Shown: positions 17,115 to 26,010 of the stretch, one piece after another | Layout of the letters: each line of letters starts with the position of its first letter | How positions within the stretch are numbered: the stretch's first letter is position 1 | Assembly (NCBI RefSeq): GCF_900172355.1 | Contig: NZ_FWFZ01000024.1 | Coordinates: forward strand, 1-54,340 | Direction of reading: 5' to 3' | Origin: Roseisalinus antarcticus | GTDB taxonomy: Bacteria > Pseudomonadota > Alphaproteobacteria > Rhodobacterales > Rhodobacteraceae | DNA: 54,340 bases | Notes under the pieces: generated by a model | What the model was told of the DNA's origin: nothing | The model's input: the letters and a program-made list of their open reading frames with translations, nothing else | Database searches by the model: none | Position numbers and translations under genes: made by a program

Positions 17115-17776
17115 AAGCCGCCGTCCTCGTCTTCCCCGGGAGCAATTGCGACCGCGACATGGCCGTGGCCCTCCGCGCCGCCGGTGCCGACGTGACCATG
17201 GTCTGGCACAAGGACGCGGTCCTGCCGGAGGGGCTGGACCTGGTGGCGGTGCCGGGGGGGTTTTCCTTCGGCGACTACCTGCGCTGCGGCGCGATCGCCG
17301 CGCAATCGCCGATCTGCCGGGCACTGGTCGATCACGCGGTGCGGGGTGGCTTTGTGCTGGGGGTGTGCAACGGCTTTCAGGTGCTGACCGAGACCGGACT
17401 GCTGCCCGGTGCGCTGATGCGCAACGCAGGGCTGAAGTTCATTTGCCGGACGGTGGCGCTTGAGGTCGCGACCCGGCAGAGCGATTTCACCAGCGGCTAC
17501 GAGGTCGACCGGATCCGTATCCCCGTGGCCCATCATGACGGCAATTACTTCGCCGACCCCGAGACCCTCGCGCGGCTCGAGGGCGACGATCTCGTGGCCT
17601 TCCGCTATCTCGACAACCCCAACGGCAGCCTGGCCGACATCGCCGGGATCCTGTCGGAAAACCGCCGGGTCCTGGGGATGATGCCGCACCCCGAGCGGGC
17701 GGTGGATACCGGGCACGGCGGCACCGACGGACAGGCGCTTTTCCGCTCTCTCGTGGGGGCTTTGCAGCACGTCTGA
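17111..17776 (+). CDS. purQ: FGAM synthase glutaminase subunit PurQ
   Basis: A 221-residue class I glutamine amidotransferase that feeds ammonia to PurL. N-terminal [11 protein letters not shown]; the nucleophile Cys is in [11 protein letters not shown] near residue 86; His and Glu of the triad are in MPHPERAVD near the C-terminus. [16 protein letters not shown] is also typical. The ATG overlaps the stop of the DUF3592 gene. purL is not in the window. Confidence 0.97.
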   Translation: MKAAVLVFPGSNCDRDMAVALRAAGADVTMVWHKDAVLPEGLDLVAVPGGFSFGDYLRCGAIAAQSPICRALVDHAVRGGFVLGVCNGFQVLTETGLLPGALMRNAGLKFICRTVALEVATRQSDFTSGYEVDRIRIPVAHHDGNYFADPETLARLEGDDLVAFRYLDNPNGSLADIAGILSENRRVLGMMPHPERAVDTGHGGTDGQALFRSLVGALQHV

Positions 17777-17821
17777 GGGCTGTCGCTTGCCGCGCGGGTC
17801 CCGGCGGCATAAAATCGGGCA

Positions 17822-19582
17822 ATGTCAAAGCAACCCATGCCTCAGAGCCGGGCCGGCGCGAAATGGCCGATGCGGACCGCGTTCGGGGTGCTGGTCGTGC
17901 TTGCGATCGTCGTCGTCTACATTACGAATCAATACCTTACCCAGCGTTTCACGGAAACGACGCGGAACCGGGCCGAGATTCGCTCGACGCTTTATGTGGG
18001 CAACCTGGTCAGCGAGCTTCAGCGCTCGTCCATCGTGCCGCAGCTGCTGTCGCGCGATCCGCAGCTGATCGGCGCACTCAATTCCGGCGACTACACCCAG
18101 TCGACCCAGCGCCTGCTGTCCTTCGTGGACGAGATCGGCGCCGCCTCGCTGATGCTGCTGGACAAGGAGGGCCGCACCGTCGCCGCGACCGACCGCAACC
18201 GCCTGGGCGAGGCGCACCGGAACGCGGCCTATTTCGTCGACGCGATGCGGGCGAATACGACCGTCTTCAACGTGACCGAGCCCGAGGCCGGCGGCTACCA
18301 ATTCACCTATGCCCGCAAGGTCGAGGACATGGGCAACGGGCTGGGCGTGATCCTGGTGGCGGTGGATCTGGCGGCGCTGGAGCGGTCCTGGGCGGGGGTG
18401 GCCGACGCGGTGTTCGTGGCCGACAGCGAGGGCCGGATCATCCTGTCGACCGAGCCGCGCTGGCGCGGGCTGAAGGAATCCGCGGCCCTGGTGCGCCAAT
18501 CCGCCCCCTCGGCCATCGAGCGGGCGATCCGGATGACCCAGGATTGGTCGGCCCTGCCGATCGACGCCTACCTGCGCGGCGAGGCGGTGATGCGGGTCGA
18601 ATCCCGGGTGCCGTTCCGGGGCTGGCAGCTGGTGACCTTCACCACCTACGCGTCGGTCCGCGAGAAGGTGAATGGCGTCCTCGCGCTGGAGATCATGGGT
18701 TTCGCGATCCTGCTGGCCGGGGTGTTCTGGCTGCTGAACCGCAAGGCCGCGTCGCGGGTGCTGTTCTTTCAGCGTGAAAGCTTTGAACTTCGCCAGCTGA
18801 ACCGGCGGCTGCAAAGGGAAATCGCCGAACGCGAGAAGGTCGAGAAGAACCTGGAAGTTGCCGAACAGACCCTTGCGCAATCCTCCAAGCTGGCCGCCCT
18901 GGGCGAGATGTCGGCCGCCGTCAGCCACGAGTTGAACCAGCCGCTGGCCGCGATGAAGACCTATCTTGCCGGGGCCCGGCTGCTGCTTGCGCGCAAGCGG
19001 CCCGAAGAGGCGCTGTCGTCGTTCCAGAGGATCGACGACCTGATCGAGCGGATGGGCGCGATCACCAAGCAGCTCAAATCCTATGCCCGCAAGGGCGCCG
19101 AGGAGTTCGAGCCGGTCGACGTGCGCGGCTCCATCCAGTCGGCGCTGGCGATGATGGAGCCGCAGTTGAAAAGCCTCGCGGTAACGATCACCAAGACCCT
19201 GCCGAGCGACCCGGTCCTGATCGTCGGCGACCGCCTGCGGCTGGAACAGGTTATCATCAACCTCTTGCGCAATGCGCTCGATGCCACCAAGTCCGCAAAG
19301 GAGCCGCAGATCGACATCCTTCTGGCGGCGGGGGACACGATGCGGCTGAATGTGCGCGACAACGGGCCCGGGATCGAGGATCTCGATGCCCTGTTCGAGC
19401 CGTTCTACACCACCAAGCAGCCCGGTGACGGCGTTGGCTTGGGGCTGGCGATCTCATCCGGGATCGTCAGCGATTTCGGCGGTCGGCTGACCGCCCGCAA
19501 TGCCGCCGGCGGCGGCGCGGTCTTCGAGGTCCAGCTTCCGATCTGGACCGACCATGACGAAGACCTGGAAGCAGCGGAGTAA
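17822..19582 (+). CDS. dctB: DctB-like C4-dicarboxylate sensor histidine kinase
   Basis: A 586-residue membrane kinase. One membrane segment is at about 20-36 and a second at about 289-305, flanking a large periplasmic double-Cache sensor domain as in DctB. A coiled coil (322-355) leads to the H-box with His369 in AAVSHELNQPLAAMKTYLAG, the NtrB/DctB-type H-box. N-box NLLRNALDATK, G1 DNGPGIED, and G2 GDGVGLGLAIS are intact. It forms a pair with the DctD-like gene 8 bp downstream. Dicarboxylates are the expected ligands, but no dct transporter is adjacent, so the ligand is inferred. Confidence 0.88.
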   Translation: MSKQPMPQSRAGAKWPMRTAFGVLVVLAIVVVYITNQYLTQRFTETTRNRAEIRSTLYVGNLVSELQRSSIVPQLLSRDPQLIGALNSGDYTQSTQRLLSFVDEIGAASLMLLDKEGRTVAATDRNRLGEAHRNAAYFVDAMRANTTVFNVTEPEAGGYQFTYARKVEDMGNGLGVILVAVDLAALERSWAGVADAVFVADSEGRIILSTEPRWRGLKESAALVRQSAPSAIERAIRMTQDWSALPIDAYLRGEAVMRVESRVPFRGWQLVTFTTYASVREKVNGVLALEIMGFAILLAGVFWLLNRKAASRVLFFQRESFELRQLNRRLQREIAEREKVEKNLEVAEQTLAQSSKLAALGEMSAAVSHELNQPLAAMKTYLAGARLLLARKRPEEALSSFQRIDDLIERMGAITKQLKSYARKGAEEFEPVDVRGSIQSALAMMEPQLKSLAVTITKTLPSDPVLIVGDRLRLEQVIINLLRNALDATKSAKEPQIDILLAAGDTMRLNVRDNGPGIEDLDALFEPFYTTKQPGDGVGLGLAISSGIVSDFGGRLTARNAAGGGAVFEVQLPIWTDHDEDLEAAE

Positions 19583-19590
19583 GACAACCC

Positions 19591-20925
19591 ATGGCTCAGG
19601 CTATGAAAATTGCAATCGTCGATGACGAGAAGGACATGCGGCAGTCGATCAGCCAATGGCTGGCCCTGTCGGGATATGACACCGAAACCTATGCCAGCGC
19701 CGAGGACGCCCTGAAGGGGCTGACCCCGGATTACCCCGGCATCGTCGTCTCGGACATCAAGATGCCGGGCATGGACGGGATGCAATTCCTCAAGAAGATC
19801 AAGGGCGTGGACAGCACTCTTCCGGTGATCATGATCACCGGCCACGGCGATGTGCCGATGGCGGTCGAGGCGATGCGGATCGGTGCCTACGATTTCCTCG
19901 AAAAGCCGTTCAACCCCGACCGGATGACCGAGCTTGCCAAGAAGGCGACCCATGCGCGGCGGCTGACGCTCGACAACCGGGCCCTGCGGCGCGAGCTGTC
20001 GGAGGGCACCGCGATCATCTCCAAGCTGATTGGCGGCAGCCCTGTGATGGAGCGCCTCAAGGAGGACATCCTCGATCTCGGCCAGGCCGACGGCCATGTG
20101 CTGATCGAGGGAGAGACCGGCACCGGCAAGACCCTCGTGGCCCATGCGCTGCACGCGGTGGGCGCCCGGGCCAACAAGAAGTTCGTGCTGATCGCTTGCG
20201 GGGCGCTCGATGAAGAGGCGCTGCAACGGCGGCTGTTCGGCCCCGCCGGCCAGGACGACCCGATCCCGGCGATGGAGGAGGCCCGCGGCGGCACCCTCGT
20301 GCTGGAGGATATCGAGGCGCTGGCGCCCTCGCTCCAGGCCCGCCTGCTGACCGCGCTGAACGAGCAAGGGACCCCGGCCGAGACCCGCGTGGTCGCGATC
20401 TGCAACCTGCAGGACGAGGGCAAGACCTGTGAAAGCGTGCTGCGGGCGGACCTGTTCTATCGGCTGGCCGCGCTGCGCGTCACCGTGCCGCCGCTGCGCC
20501 AGCGGGGCGAGGATATCCTGACGCTCTTCACGCGCCTGTCCGAGCAGTTCGCCGACGAATACGGCTGCCCCGCCCCCGAATTGTCGGCCCAGGAGGCGGC
20601 GCAGCTGTTGCAGGCGCCCTGGCCCGGCAACGTGCGCCAGCTGATCAACGTGGCCGAGCGCGCCGTGCTGCAGAACCGCCGCGGCACCGGCACCATCGCC
20701 TCGCTGCTGATGGCCGACAACGCCGAGAGCGAGCCCGCGATGACCACCGAGGGCAAGCCCCTGAAGGAATTCGTCGAGGCGTTCGAGCGGATGCTGATCG
20801 ACAACACCATGCGGCGGCACAAGGGCTCCATCGTCGCGGTGATGGACGAGCTCTGCCTGCCGCGCCGAACGCTGAACGAGAAGATGGCGAAATACACCCT
20901 GCAGCGGTCCGACTACCTGTCCTGA
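19591..20925 (+). CDS. dctD: DctD-like NtrC-family response regulator lacking GAFTGA
   Basis: A 444-residue regulator with receiver domain (phospho-acceptor Asp55 in VVSDIKMPGMDG; Lys105 in FLEKPF), AAA+ domain and Fis-type HTH (RHKGSIVAVMDELCLPRRTLNEKM). Walker A GETGTGKT (174-181), Walker B-like GGTLVLEDIE and the arginine-finger region RADLFYRL are present. The loop that should carry GAFTGA, needed to contact sigma-54, is replaced by LFGPAGQDDPIPAMEEA (about 215-231). The ATPase core is also about seven residues short there. Activation of sigma-54 is therefore doubtful. R. capsulatus NtrC also lacks GAFTGA and works with housekeeping polymerase. Confidence 0.88.
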   Translation: MAQAMKIAIVDDEKDMRQSISQWLALSGYDTETYASAEDALKGLTPDYPGIVVSDIKMPGMDGMQFLKKIKGVDSTLPVIMITGHGDVPMAVEAMRIGAYDFLEKPFNPDRMTELAKKATHARRLTLDNRALRRELSEGTAIISKLIGGSPVMERLKEDILDLGQADGHVLIEGETGTGKTLVAHALHAVGARANKKFVLIACGALDEEALQRRLFGPAGQDDPIPAMEEARGGTLVLEDIEALAPSLQARLLTALNEQGTPAETRVVAICNLQDEGKTCESVLRADLFYRLAALRVTVPPLRQRGEDILTLFTRLSEQFADEYGCPAPELSAQEAAQLLQAPWPGNVRQLINVAERAVLQNRRGTGTIASLLMADNAESEPAMTTEGKPLKEFVEAFERMLIDNTMRRHKGSIVAVMDELCLPRRTLNEKMAKYTLQRSDYLS

Positions 20926-21499
20926 CCGGGCCGGGGCGGCGGCCAGCCCCCGTCGCCCCCTGCGGCATAAGGTCCGTGCCCGGACCGGGGCATTGGGTCC
21001 GTGCCCGGACCGGGGCGCGGGCGTGGACGTTCCGCGCCTCTTGCACAGCCCATGCGCGGGGTGTCAGGCCACCGTCCCCGACTGTTCGGCACCGTCCGGT
21101 GCCACGCACGGCTTTTTCGCCATTGTCATGTCGGGCGCGTTCCCTTTATGTAGTATAACGGCCGTCTCCGCGATGATGCGGGCCATGGCCGGAAGTTTTC
21201 GCTGTCCAGACCGGTGCCGCCGTTTCGCGTGCAGGTCCGGGCAGAAGGATTTGGGCCGTCTGGCCCCAATAGAACAGCCTTGGGCGCTTGCGCCGAGGCC
21301 TGAATTGGTCACCGAGGCGCCCGCGCCGAGTGGGCCGGAGAAGAAACGCGATGAGGCGCGCGACGCTGAAGCCAGGATTGAGAACAGCCCCGAGGGGCCC
21401 CTCGGCATCGAGCGCAACGCCTGTCGCCATAATCAGACACGATCATCTTGCAACCGCGCCCCCCGGGGCGCCGCCAGGGATGTCGTGCAAACGGATAAC
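20926..21499 (+). other. Intergenic region and long rne leader with repeated hairpins
   Basis: No gene is supported in these 574 bp. Just after dctD, GGTCCGTGCCCGGACC, a five-pair hairpin, occurs twice (20971-20986 and 20996-21011) within a 25-bp tandem duplication; it may end the dct transcript. An AT-rich segment around 21145-21160 (CCCTTTATGTAGTATAACG) is the only promoter-like stretch. A 16-bp perfect palindrome, CCGAGGGGCCCCTCGG, lies at 21390-21405. A long structured leader would fit the autoregulation known for RNase E mRNAs, but that is inference. Confidence 0.6.
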
Positions 21500-24229
21500 A
21501 TGGCTAAGAAAATGCTCATCGACGCCACCCACGCGGAAGAGACCCGCGTCGTGGTGGTTGACGGAAACAAGGTCGAGGAATTCGACTTCGAAGCACAGGC
21601 AAAGCGTCAGCTAGCCGGCAACATCTACCTGGCAAAGGTCACACGGGTCGAACCGTCGCTGCAGGCGGCCTTCGTCGATTACGGCGGCAACCGCCACGGA
21701 TTCCTCGCCTTTTCCGAGATCCACCCCGATTACTACCAGATCCCCGTGGCCGACCGCGAGGCGCTGCTGGCCGAGGAACGCGCCCACGCCGAACTCGAGC
21801 GCGCCGAGGACGAGGCCGAAGAGAAACCCGCGCCGCGCAAGCGCCGCTCGCGGTCCCGCTCCAAGGCGGCCGACACCAGCTCTGCGGATGCGGTCGCGAC
21901 CGAGGACGCGCCCGGCGCCGAGATCTCGGGGATGGAGACCATCGACCTCGGCGAGGAGGAGCCCCCCGAGGGCGAGGCCCGCAGCCCGATGGAGACCGTG
22001 GCCGAAACGCCTGTCGAAACCCCCGCCGCCGGCGAGGATGACGAGGGCGAGGAGGCCCGCGACGACGAGTCCGAAGAGGATTCGGAGATCGAATCCGTCG
22101 CCGTCGACGACAGCGACGAGGTGCGCCCCGTGCGCAAGCCGCGCCCGCGCAAGTACAAGATCCAGGAAGTGGTCAAGGTCCGTCAGATCCTGCTGGTTCA
22201 GGTGGTCAAGGAAGAGCGTGGCAACAAGGGCGCCGCGCTGACGACCTACCTCAGCCTCGCGGGCCGTTACTGCGTGCTGATGCCCAACACCGCCCGTGGC
22301 GGCGGCATCTCCCGCAAGATCACCAGCGCCCCGGACCGCAAGAAGCTCAAGGAAATCGCGTCCTCCATGGATGTGCCGCTCGGCGCGGGCCTGATCATCC
22401 GCACCGCCGGCGCACAGCGCACCAAGACCGAGATCAAGCGCGACTACGAATACCTGCAGCGCATGTGGGAGCAGATCCGAGAGCTGACGCTGAAATCCGT
22501 CGCGCCCGCGCCGATCTACGAAGAGGGCGACCTCATCAAGCGGTCGATCCGCGATCTCTACTCCAAGGAGATCGACGAGGTCATCGTCGAGGGCGACAAC
22601 GGTTACCGGACGGCCAAGGACTTCATGAAGATGATCATGCCGTCCCACGCCAAGAACGTGAAACACTACATCGACCCGCTGCCGCTGTTCGCGCGGCACC
22701 AGGTCGAGAGCTACCTCAGCTCGATGTTCAACCCGACGGTGCAGCTGCCCTCGGGGGGCTATATCGTGATCGGCATCACCGAGGCGCTGGTGGCGATTGA
22801 CGTGAACTCCGGCCGGGCGACCAAGGAAGGCTCGATCGAGCAGACCGCGCTCAAGACCAACCTGGAGGCCGCCGAGGAAGTGGCCCGCCAGCTGCGCCTG
22901 CGCGACCTGGCCGGGCTGATCGTGATCGACTTCATCGACATGGACGAGCGCAAGAACAACGCCGCCGTCGAGAAGCGCATGAAGGACAAGCTCAAGACCG
23001 ACCGGGCCCGCATCCAGGTGGGGCGGATCTCCGGTTTCGGCCTGATGGAAATGTCGCGTCAGCGGCTGCGGCCGGGGATGCTCGAGGCGACGACCCAGCC
23101 CTGTTCCCATTGCCACGGCACGGGGCTTCTGCGCTCCGACGACAACGTGGCGCTGTCCATTCTGCGTCAGATCGAGGAAGAGGGCGTGCGTGGCCGGTCC
23201 CGCGAGGTGCTGGTCAAGGCGCCCGTGGCCATCGCCAACTACCTGATGAACCAGAAGCGCGAGCACATCGCCGGCATCGAGCTGCGCTATGGCCTGTCGG
23301 TGCGGATCGAGGCCGATCCGTTCATGATCTCGCCCGATTTCGCGATCGAGAAGTTCAAGACCGCGACGCGGGTGGTGGCCGAGGTGACGTTGCCGGTGAT
23401 CTCGTCGAGCTCTTCGATGATGGCCGACGATCCCGATGATGAGATCGACGTGCCCGAGCCCGAGGAGGCGCCGGAGCCCGAGGCCGAAGCCAAGGTCGAG
23501 ACTGCGCCCGAGGCCCCCGCCGATACGAGCGGCGAAGAGAAACCCAAGAAGCGGCGTCGCCGGCGTCGGCGCCGCAAGGGCGGCGGTGGCGAGAACGGCG
23601 GCGATTCCGGGAACGAGTCTGGCAATGAGGCCGGCAGCGACGGGCAGGGGTCTGACGACAGCTCTGGCGACGGCGCGCCGGCCGAGCCTGCCCCGGTAGA
23701 GGCCGACGCGACTGGCGATGCCGCCCCGCAGGACGGCGAGGCGGCCCCGGCAGAGGCCAAGAAGCCGCGCACCCGGACCCGGACGCGCCGCAAGACCTCC
23801 GCCAAGGAGACGGTGGAGGCCGACACGGAGACCGCGACTGCCGAGACCGAACCGGAGGCCACGCCGGCCGCCGAGCCCACGCCTGAAGCCGCGCCCGCCG
23901 CCGAGACCCCGCCGGAGCCCGCTCCGGCAGCGCAGCCGGAAGAGGCCCCGCAGGCCGAGGCGTCGGAGGCCGACACCGCCCCCGCAAGCGAGGCGCCCGC
24001 GGCGGACACGCCAGCGCCGCAGGCGGAGCCCGCCGCAGATGCCGAGCCCGCAGAGGCCGAGGCCCCGGAGGCTGCGCCGAAGCCCGTGCAAGAGGCCGCG
24101 CCGGAACCCCCGGCCCAGGAGGAAGTGCGCACGCCCGAACCCGTGGGCGCCGAGGCCGACGCCGGAAACGAAACGGGCGACGAGGACGACAAGCCCAAAC
24201 GTCGCGGCTGGTGGACGCTGGCCCGCTAA
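21500..24229 (+). CDS. rne: Ribonuclease E (Rne/Rng family)
   Basis: A 909-residue endoribonuclease of mRNA decay and rRNA/tRNA processing. N-terminus AKKMLIDATHAEETRVVVVD, then the S1 domain split by an acidic insertion (about residues 85-215) rich in Glu, Asp and Ser, a feature of alphaproteobacterial RNase E. Catalytic magnesium ligands lie in VAIDVNSGRATKEG and IVIDFIDMD; the zinc-link is CSHCHG. The C-terminal 300 residues are low-complexity Ala/Pro/Glu with an Arg-rich patch (KKRRRRRRRRKGG), a probable RNA-binding and degradosome scaffold. The ATG at 21500 matches the family start. A strong terminator follows. Confidence 0.95.
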   Translation: MAKKMLIDATHAEETRVVVVDGNKVEEFDFEAQAKRQLAGNIYLAKVTRVEPSLQAAFVDYGGNRHGFLAFSEIHPDYYQIPVADREALLAEERAHAELERAEDEAEEKPAPRKRRSRSRSKAADTSSADAVATEDAPGAEISGMETIDLGEEEPPEGEARSPMETVAETPVETPAAGEDDEGEEARDDESEEDSEIESVAVDDSDEVRPVRKPRPRKYKIQEVVKVRQILLVQVVKEERGNKGAALTTYLSLAGRYCVLMPNTARGGGISRKITSAPDRKKLKEIASSMDVPLGAGLIIRTAGAQRTKTEIKRDYEYLQRMWEQIRELTLKSVAPAPIYEEGDLIKRSIRDLYSKEIDEVIVEGDNGYRTAKDFMKMIMPSHAKNVKHYIDPLPLFARHQVESYLSSMFNPTVQLPSGGYIVIGITEALVAIDVNSGRATKEGSIEQTALKTNLEAAEEVARQLRLRDLAGLIVIDFIDMDERKNNAAVEKRMKDKLKTDRARIQVGRISGFGLMEMSRQRLRPGMLEATTQPCSHCHGTGLLRSDDNVALSILRQIEEEGVRGRSREVLVKAPVAIANYLMNQKREHIAGIELRYGLSVRIEADPFMISPDFAIEKFKTATRVVAEVTLPVISSSSSMMADDPDDEIDVPEPEEAPEPEAEAKVETAPEAPADTSGEEKPKKRRRRRRRRKGGGGENGGDSGNESGNEAGSDGQGSDDSSGDGAPAEPAPVEADATGDAAPQDGEAAPAEAKKPRTRTRTRRKTSAKETVEADTETATAETEPEATPAAEPTPEAAPAAETPPEPAPAAQPEEAPQAEASEADTAPASEAPAADTPAPQAEPAADAEPAEAEAPEAAPKPVQEAAPEPPAQEEVRTPEPVGAEADAGNETGDEDDKPKRRGWWTLAR

Positions 24230-24273
24230 GGGGCGGCAACGGCCCGGGGCGCGAGCGCCGGGCTGCCCTGGAG

Positions 24274-24313
24274 AAAAAAAGGGCTCCGCAGCGATCTGCG
24301 GAGCCCTTTTTTC
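24274..24313 (+). terminator. Rho-independent terminator of rne
   Basis: An 11-pair perfect stem, GGGCTCCGCAG / CTGCGGAGCCC, with a CGAT loop at 24281-24306, followed by TTTTTT. The A-run just before the stem makes it potentially bidirectional. It lies 45 bp after the rne stop. Confidence 0.93.
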
Positions 24314-24440
24314 GTGACAAACTTCGTGACAAACTTCGTGACAAACTTCGTGACAAACTTCGTGACAAACTTCGTGACAAACTTCGTGACACGCTTCCCA
24401 ACACGATTCGCGACAGTCTTCGTGACACGCTTCGCGACAC
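24311..24440. repeat. 12-bp tandem repeat TTCGTGACAAAC
   Basis: Starting inside the terminator's T-run, the unit TTCGTGACAAAC recurs at exactly 12-bp spacing from 24311: six perfect copies, then a seventh and four diverged ones (TTCCCAAC, TTCGCGAC, TTCGTGAC, TTCGCGAC) to about 24440. Divergence increases away from the terminator. Since 12 is a multiple of three the array is open in several frames, giving FVTN or KFVT peptide repeats on paper; no ribosome binding site or gene context supports translation. Confidence 0.93.
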
Positions 24441-24464
24441 CCGGAATTGCCCCCGCGCTATCTC

Positions 24465-24845
24465 CGCCGGACCGGATAGACCGGTGCGGGCTTTTCGGCC
24501 GAAGGGTGCAACTTACCTCCGCCGGAACAGGTGGATTCGTGCATCGCTTTGGACCGACGGGGTCAGATTGTGCTCGCCGGACCCGGTGGCCCTGTTCGCC
24601 TCCCTCGGCCGAGAGGGACAGAGTCCCCGCCGGGCCGGGCCCAAGGGTGCCGCGCCCCCCGGCGGGCAGCGACAGTCTATTCCCGCCGGAACAGGTAGAT
24701 CCGCGCATCGCTTTGGACCGACAGGGTCAGACTATCCTCGCCGGATCGGGTGAACCTGTTCGCCCCCTTCGGCCGAGAGGGTCAGACTCCCCGCCGGATC
24801 AGGTGGACCTGTTCGCCGCCCTCGGTTGCGAGGGACAGGTGCGCG
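24465..24845. repeat. About 54-bp tandem repeats running into the tusA 3' end
   Basis: Seven units begin with CGCCGG at 24465, 24520, 24575, 24628, 24684, 24739 and 24792, a spacing of 53-56 bp. Two sub-types alternate: one with CATCGCTTTGGACCGAC (units at 24520 and 24684) and one with CCTGTTCGCC and CTCGG..GAGAGGG (24575, 24739, 24792). The last unit is the 3' coding end of tusA, so the array looks like successive duplications of that gene end. On the minus strand earlier units still read EGGEQVHPIRRG-like peptides beyond the tusA stop. Confidence 0.85.
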
Positions 24846-25027
24846 TGGCCGGCCTCGGTGCAGAAATGCGGGATGTCGATGATCGCGACGGGATCGTCCG
24901 CCAGCACCCGCACCACCGTGCCGGCGGGCAGCGGCCCGAGGCGCTTGCGCAGGCGCAGGACGGGCAGGGGGCAGAGCAGCCCCCGGGTGTCGATCTCTTC
25001 GGCCGCCGTGTCGGTCATGTCGGTCAT
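24782..25027 (-). CDS. tusA: TusA family sulfurtransferase
   Basis: An 81-residue TusA-like protein with the defining CPxP motif in DTRGLLCPLPVLRLRKRL (Cys19, which carries persulfide sulfur). The second half, VVRVLADDPVAIIDIPHFC, also fits. TusA-type proteins relay sulfur to tRNA thiolation, molybdenum cofactor synthesis or other acceptors. The last about 15 residues (TEGGEQVHLIRRGV) coincide with one unit of the 54-bp repeat array. Two in-frame ATGs (25027, 25018) are possible starts. It is divergent from ccdA, which handles thiol reductant; the pairing suggests a redox-sulfur context. Confidence 0.9.
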   Translation of the reverse strand: MTDMTDTAAEEIDTRGLLCPLPVLRLRKRLGPLPAGTVVRVLADDPVAIIDIPHFCTEAGHAHLSLATEGGEQVHLIRRGV

Positions 25028-25156
25028 GGCGGTGAGCTAGACCGCGCCCATGGCCAAGTCCAGTGCCACCCTGCGACCATGTTGCCCGGCTCCAGCACGG
25101 CAACGTGACGCGATGTGCCCGTGACGCGGGCGCCGCGCCGGGATAAGAACGGGTTC

Positions 25157-25909
25157 ATGGACGCGAACCTGCTTCTTGATGCGACGCTGCTGCCCGCCCT
25201 GGCGATTGCCATGGCCGCGGGCCTGCTGTCGTTCCTCAGCCCCTGCGTCCTGCCGATCGTGCCGCCCTATCTGGCCTATATGGGCGGGGTCAGCGTGACC
25301 GAGATGGATGGCACCCGGGCGGCGCGGCGCAAGGTGACGCTGGCCGCGCTGTTCTTCGTGTTGGGCCTGTCGACCGTGTTCCTGCTGCTGGGCTTCGCCT
25401 TTTCCGCCATGGGCCGGATGTTCCTGCAGGTGCAGGATTGGTTCGTGACCGGGGCCGGGGTCGTCATCATGATCTTCGGGCTGCATTTCCTCGGCGTCTT
25501 CCGCATCGGCTTCATGGACCGCGAGGTCCGGGTCGAGGCCGGCGACAGGGGCGGCTCCGCCTTCGGGGCGTTCCTGCTGGGCCTGGCCTTCGCCTTCGGC
25601 TGGACCCCCTGCCTCGGGCCGATCCTGGGGGCGATCCTCGGGCTTGCGGCGTCCGAGGCCGACACGATGCGCGGCACCGCGCTGCTCGCGTCCTATGCGT
25701 TGGGGCTGGGCATCCCGTTCCTGCTGGTCGCGGCCTTCTTTCCCCGGCTCAAGGGCGCGATGGGCTGGATGAAGCGGCATATGGAGCGAATCGAGCGGAT
25801 CTCGGGCGTGTTGCTCTGGACGGTCGGGCTGATGATGCTGACCGGGCAGTTCTCGGATTTCTCCTATTGGCTGCTGGAGACCTTCCCGGCGCTGGCGCAG
25901 CTGGGCTGA
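25157..25909 (+). CDS. ccdA: Cytochrome c biogenesis protein CcdA
   Basis: A 250-residue integral membrane protein with six hydrophobic segments that carries electrons from cytoplasmic thioredoxin to periplasmic thiol proteins needed for cytochrome c maturation. The redox pair is Cys30 in FLSPCVLPIVPPYLAY and Cys152 in GWTPCLGPILGAILG, the two conserved CcdA motifs. A longer frame from 25115 is open, but homologues begin near the MDANLLLDAT start. Confidence 0.94.
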   Translation: MDANLLLDATLLPALAIAMAAGLLSFLSPCVLPIVPPYLAYMGGVSVTEMDGTRAARRKVTLAALFFVLGLSTVFLLLGFAFSAMGRMFLQVQDWFVTGAGVVIMIFGLHFLGVFRIGFMDREVRVEAGDRGGSAFGAFLLGLAFAFGWTPCLGPILGAILGLAASEADTMRGTALLASYALGLGIPFLLVAAFFPRLKGAMGWMKRHMERIERISGVLLWTVGLMMLTGQFSDFSYWLLETFPALAQLG

Positions 25910-26010
25910 CGGCCCCCAAGTTTCACAGCCCCCGACCCGCGCGACAATCGGCTTATTTCTGCCCGTTTTTGCGGCTAGGCTGAGACAATCCGAAAAGCCG
26001 GAGCAGGGCC

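Noticed and set aside
21611-24091. 826-codon minus-strand ORF opposite rne
   Set aside because: A GC-rich shadow of the rne coding strand, with Leu/Gly/Arg low complexity and no start signals.
24314-25108. Protein of FVTN repeats
   Set aside because: Produced by the 12-bp repeat array in a terminator region; no ribosome binding site, and it runs antisense through tusA.
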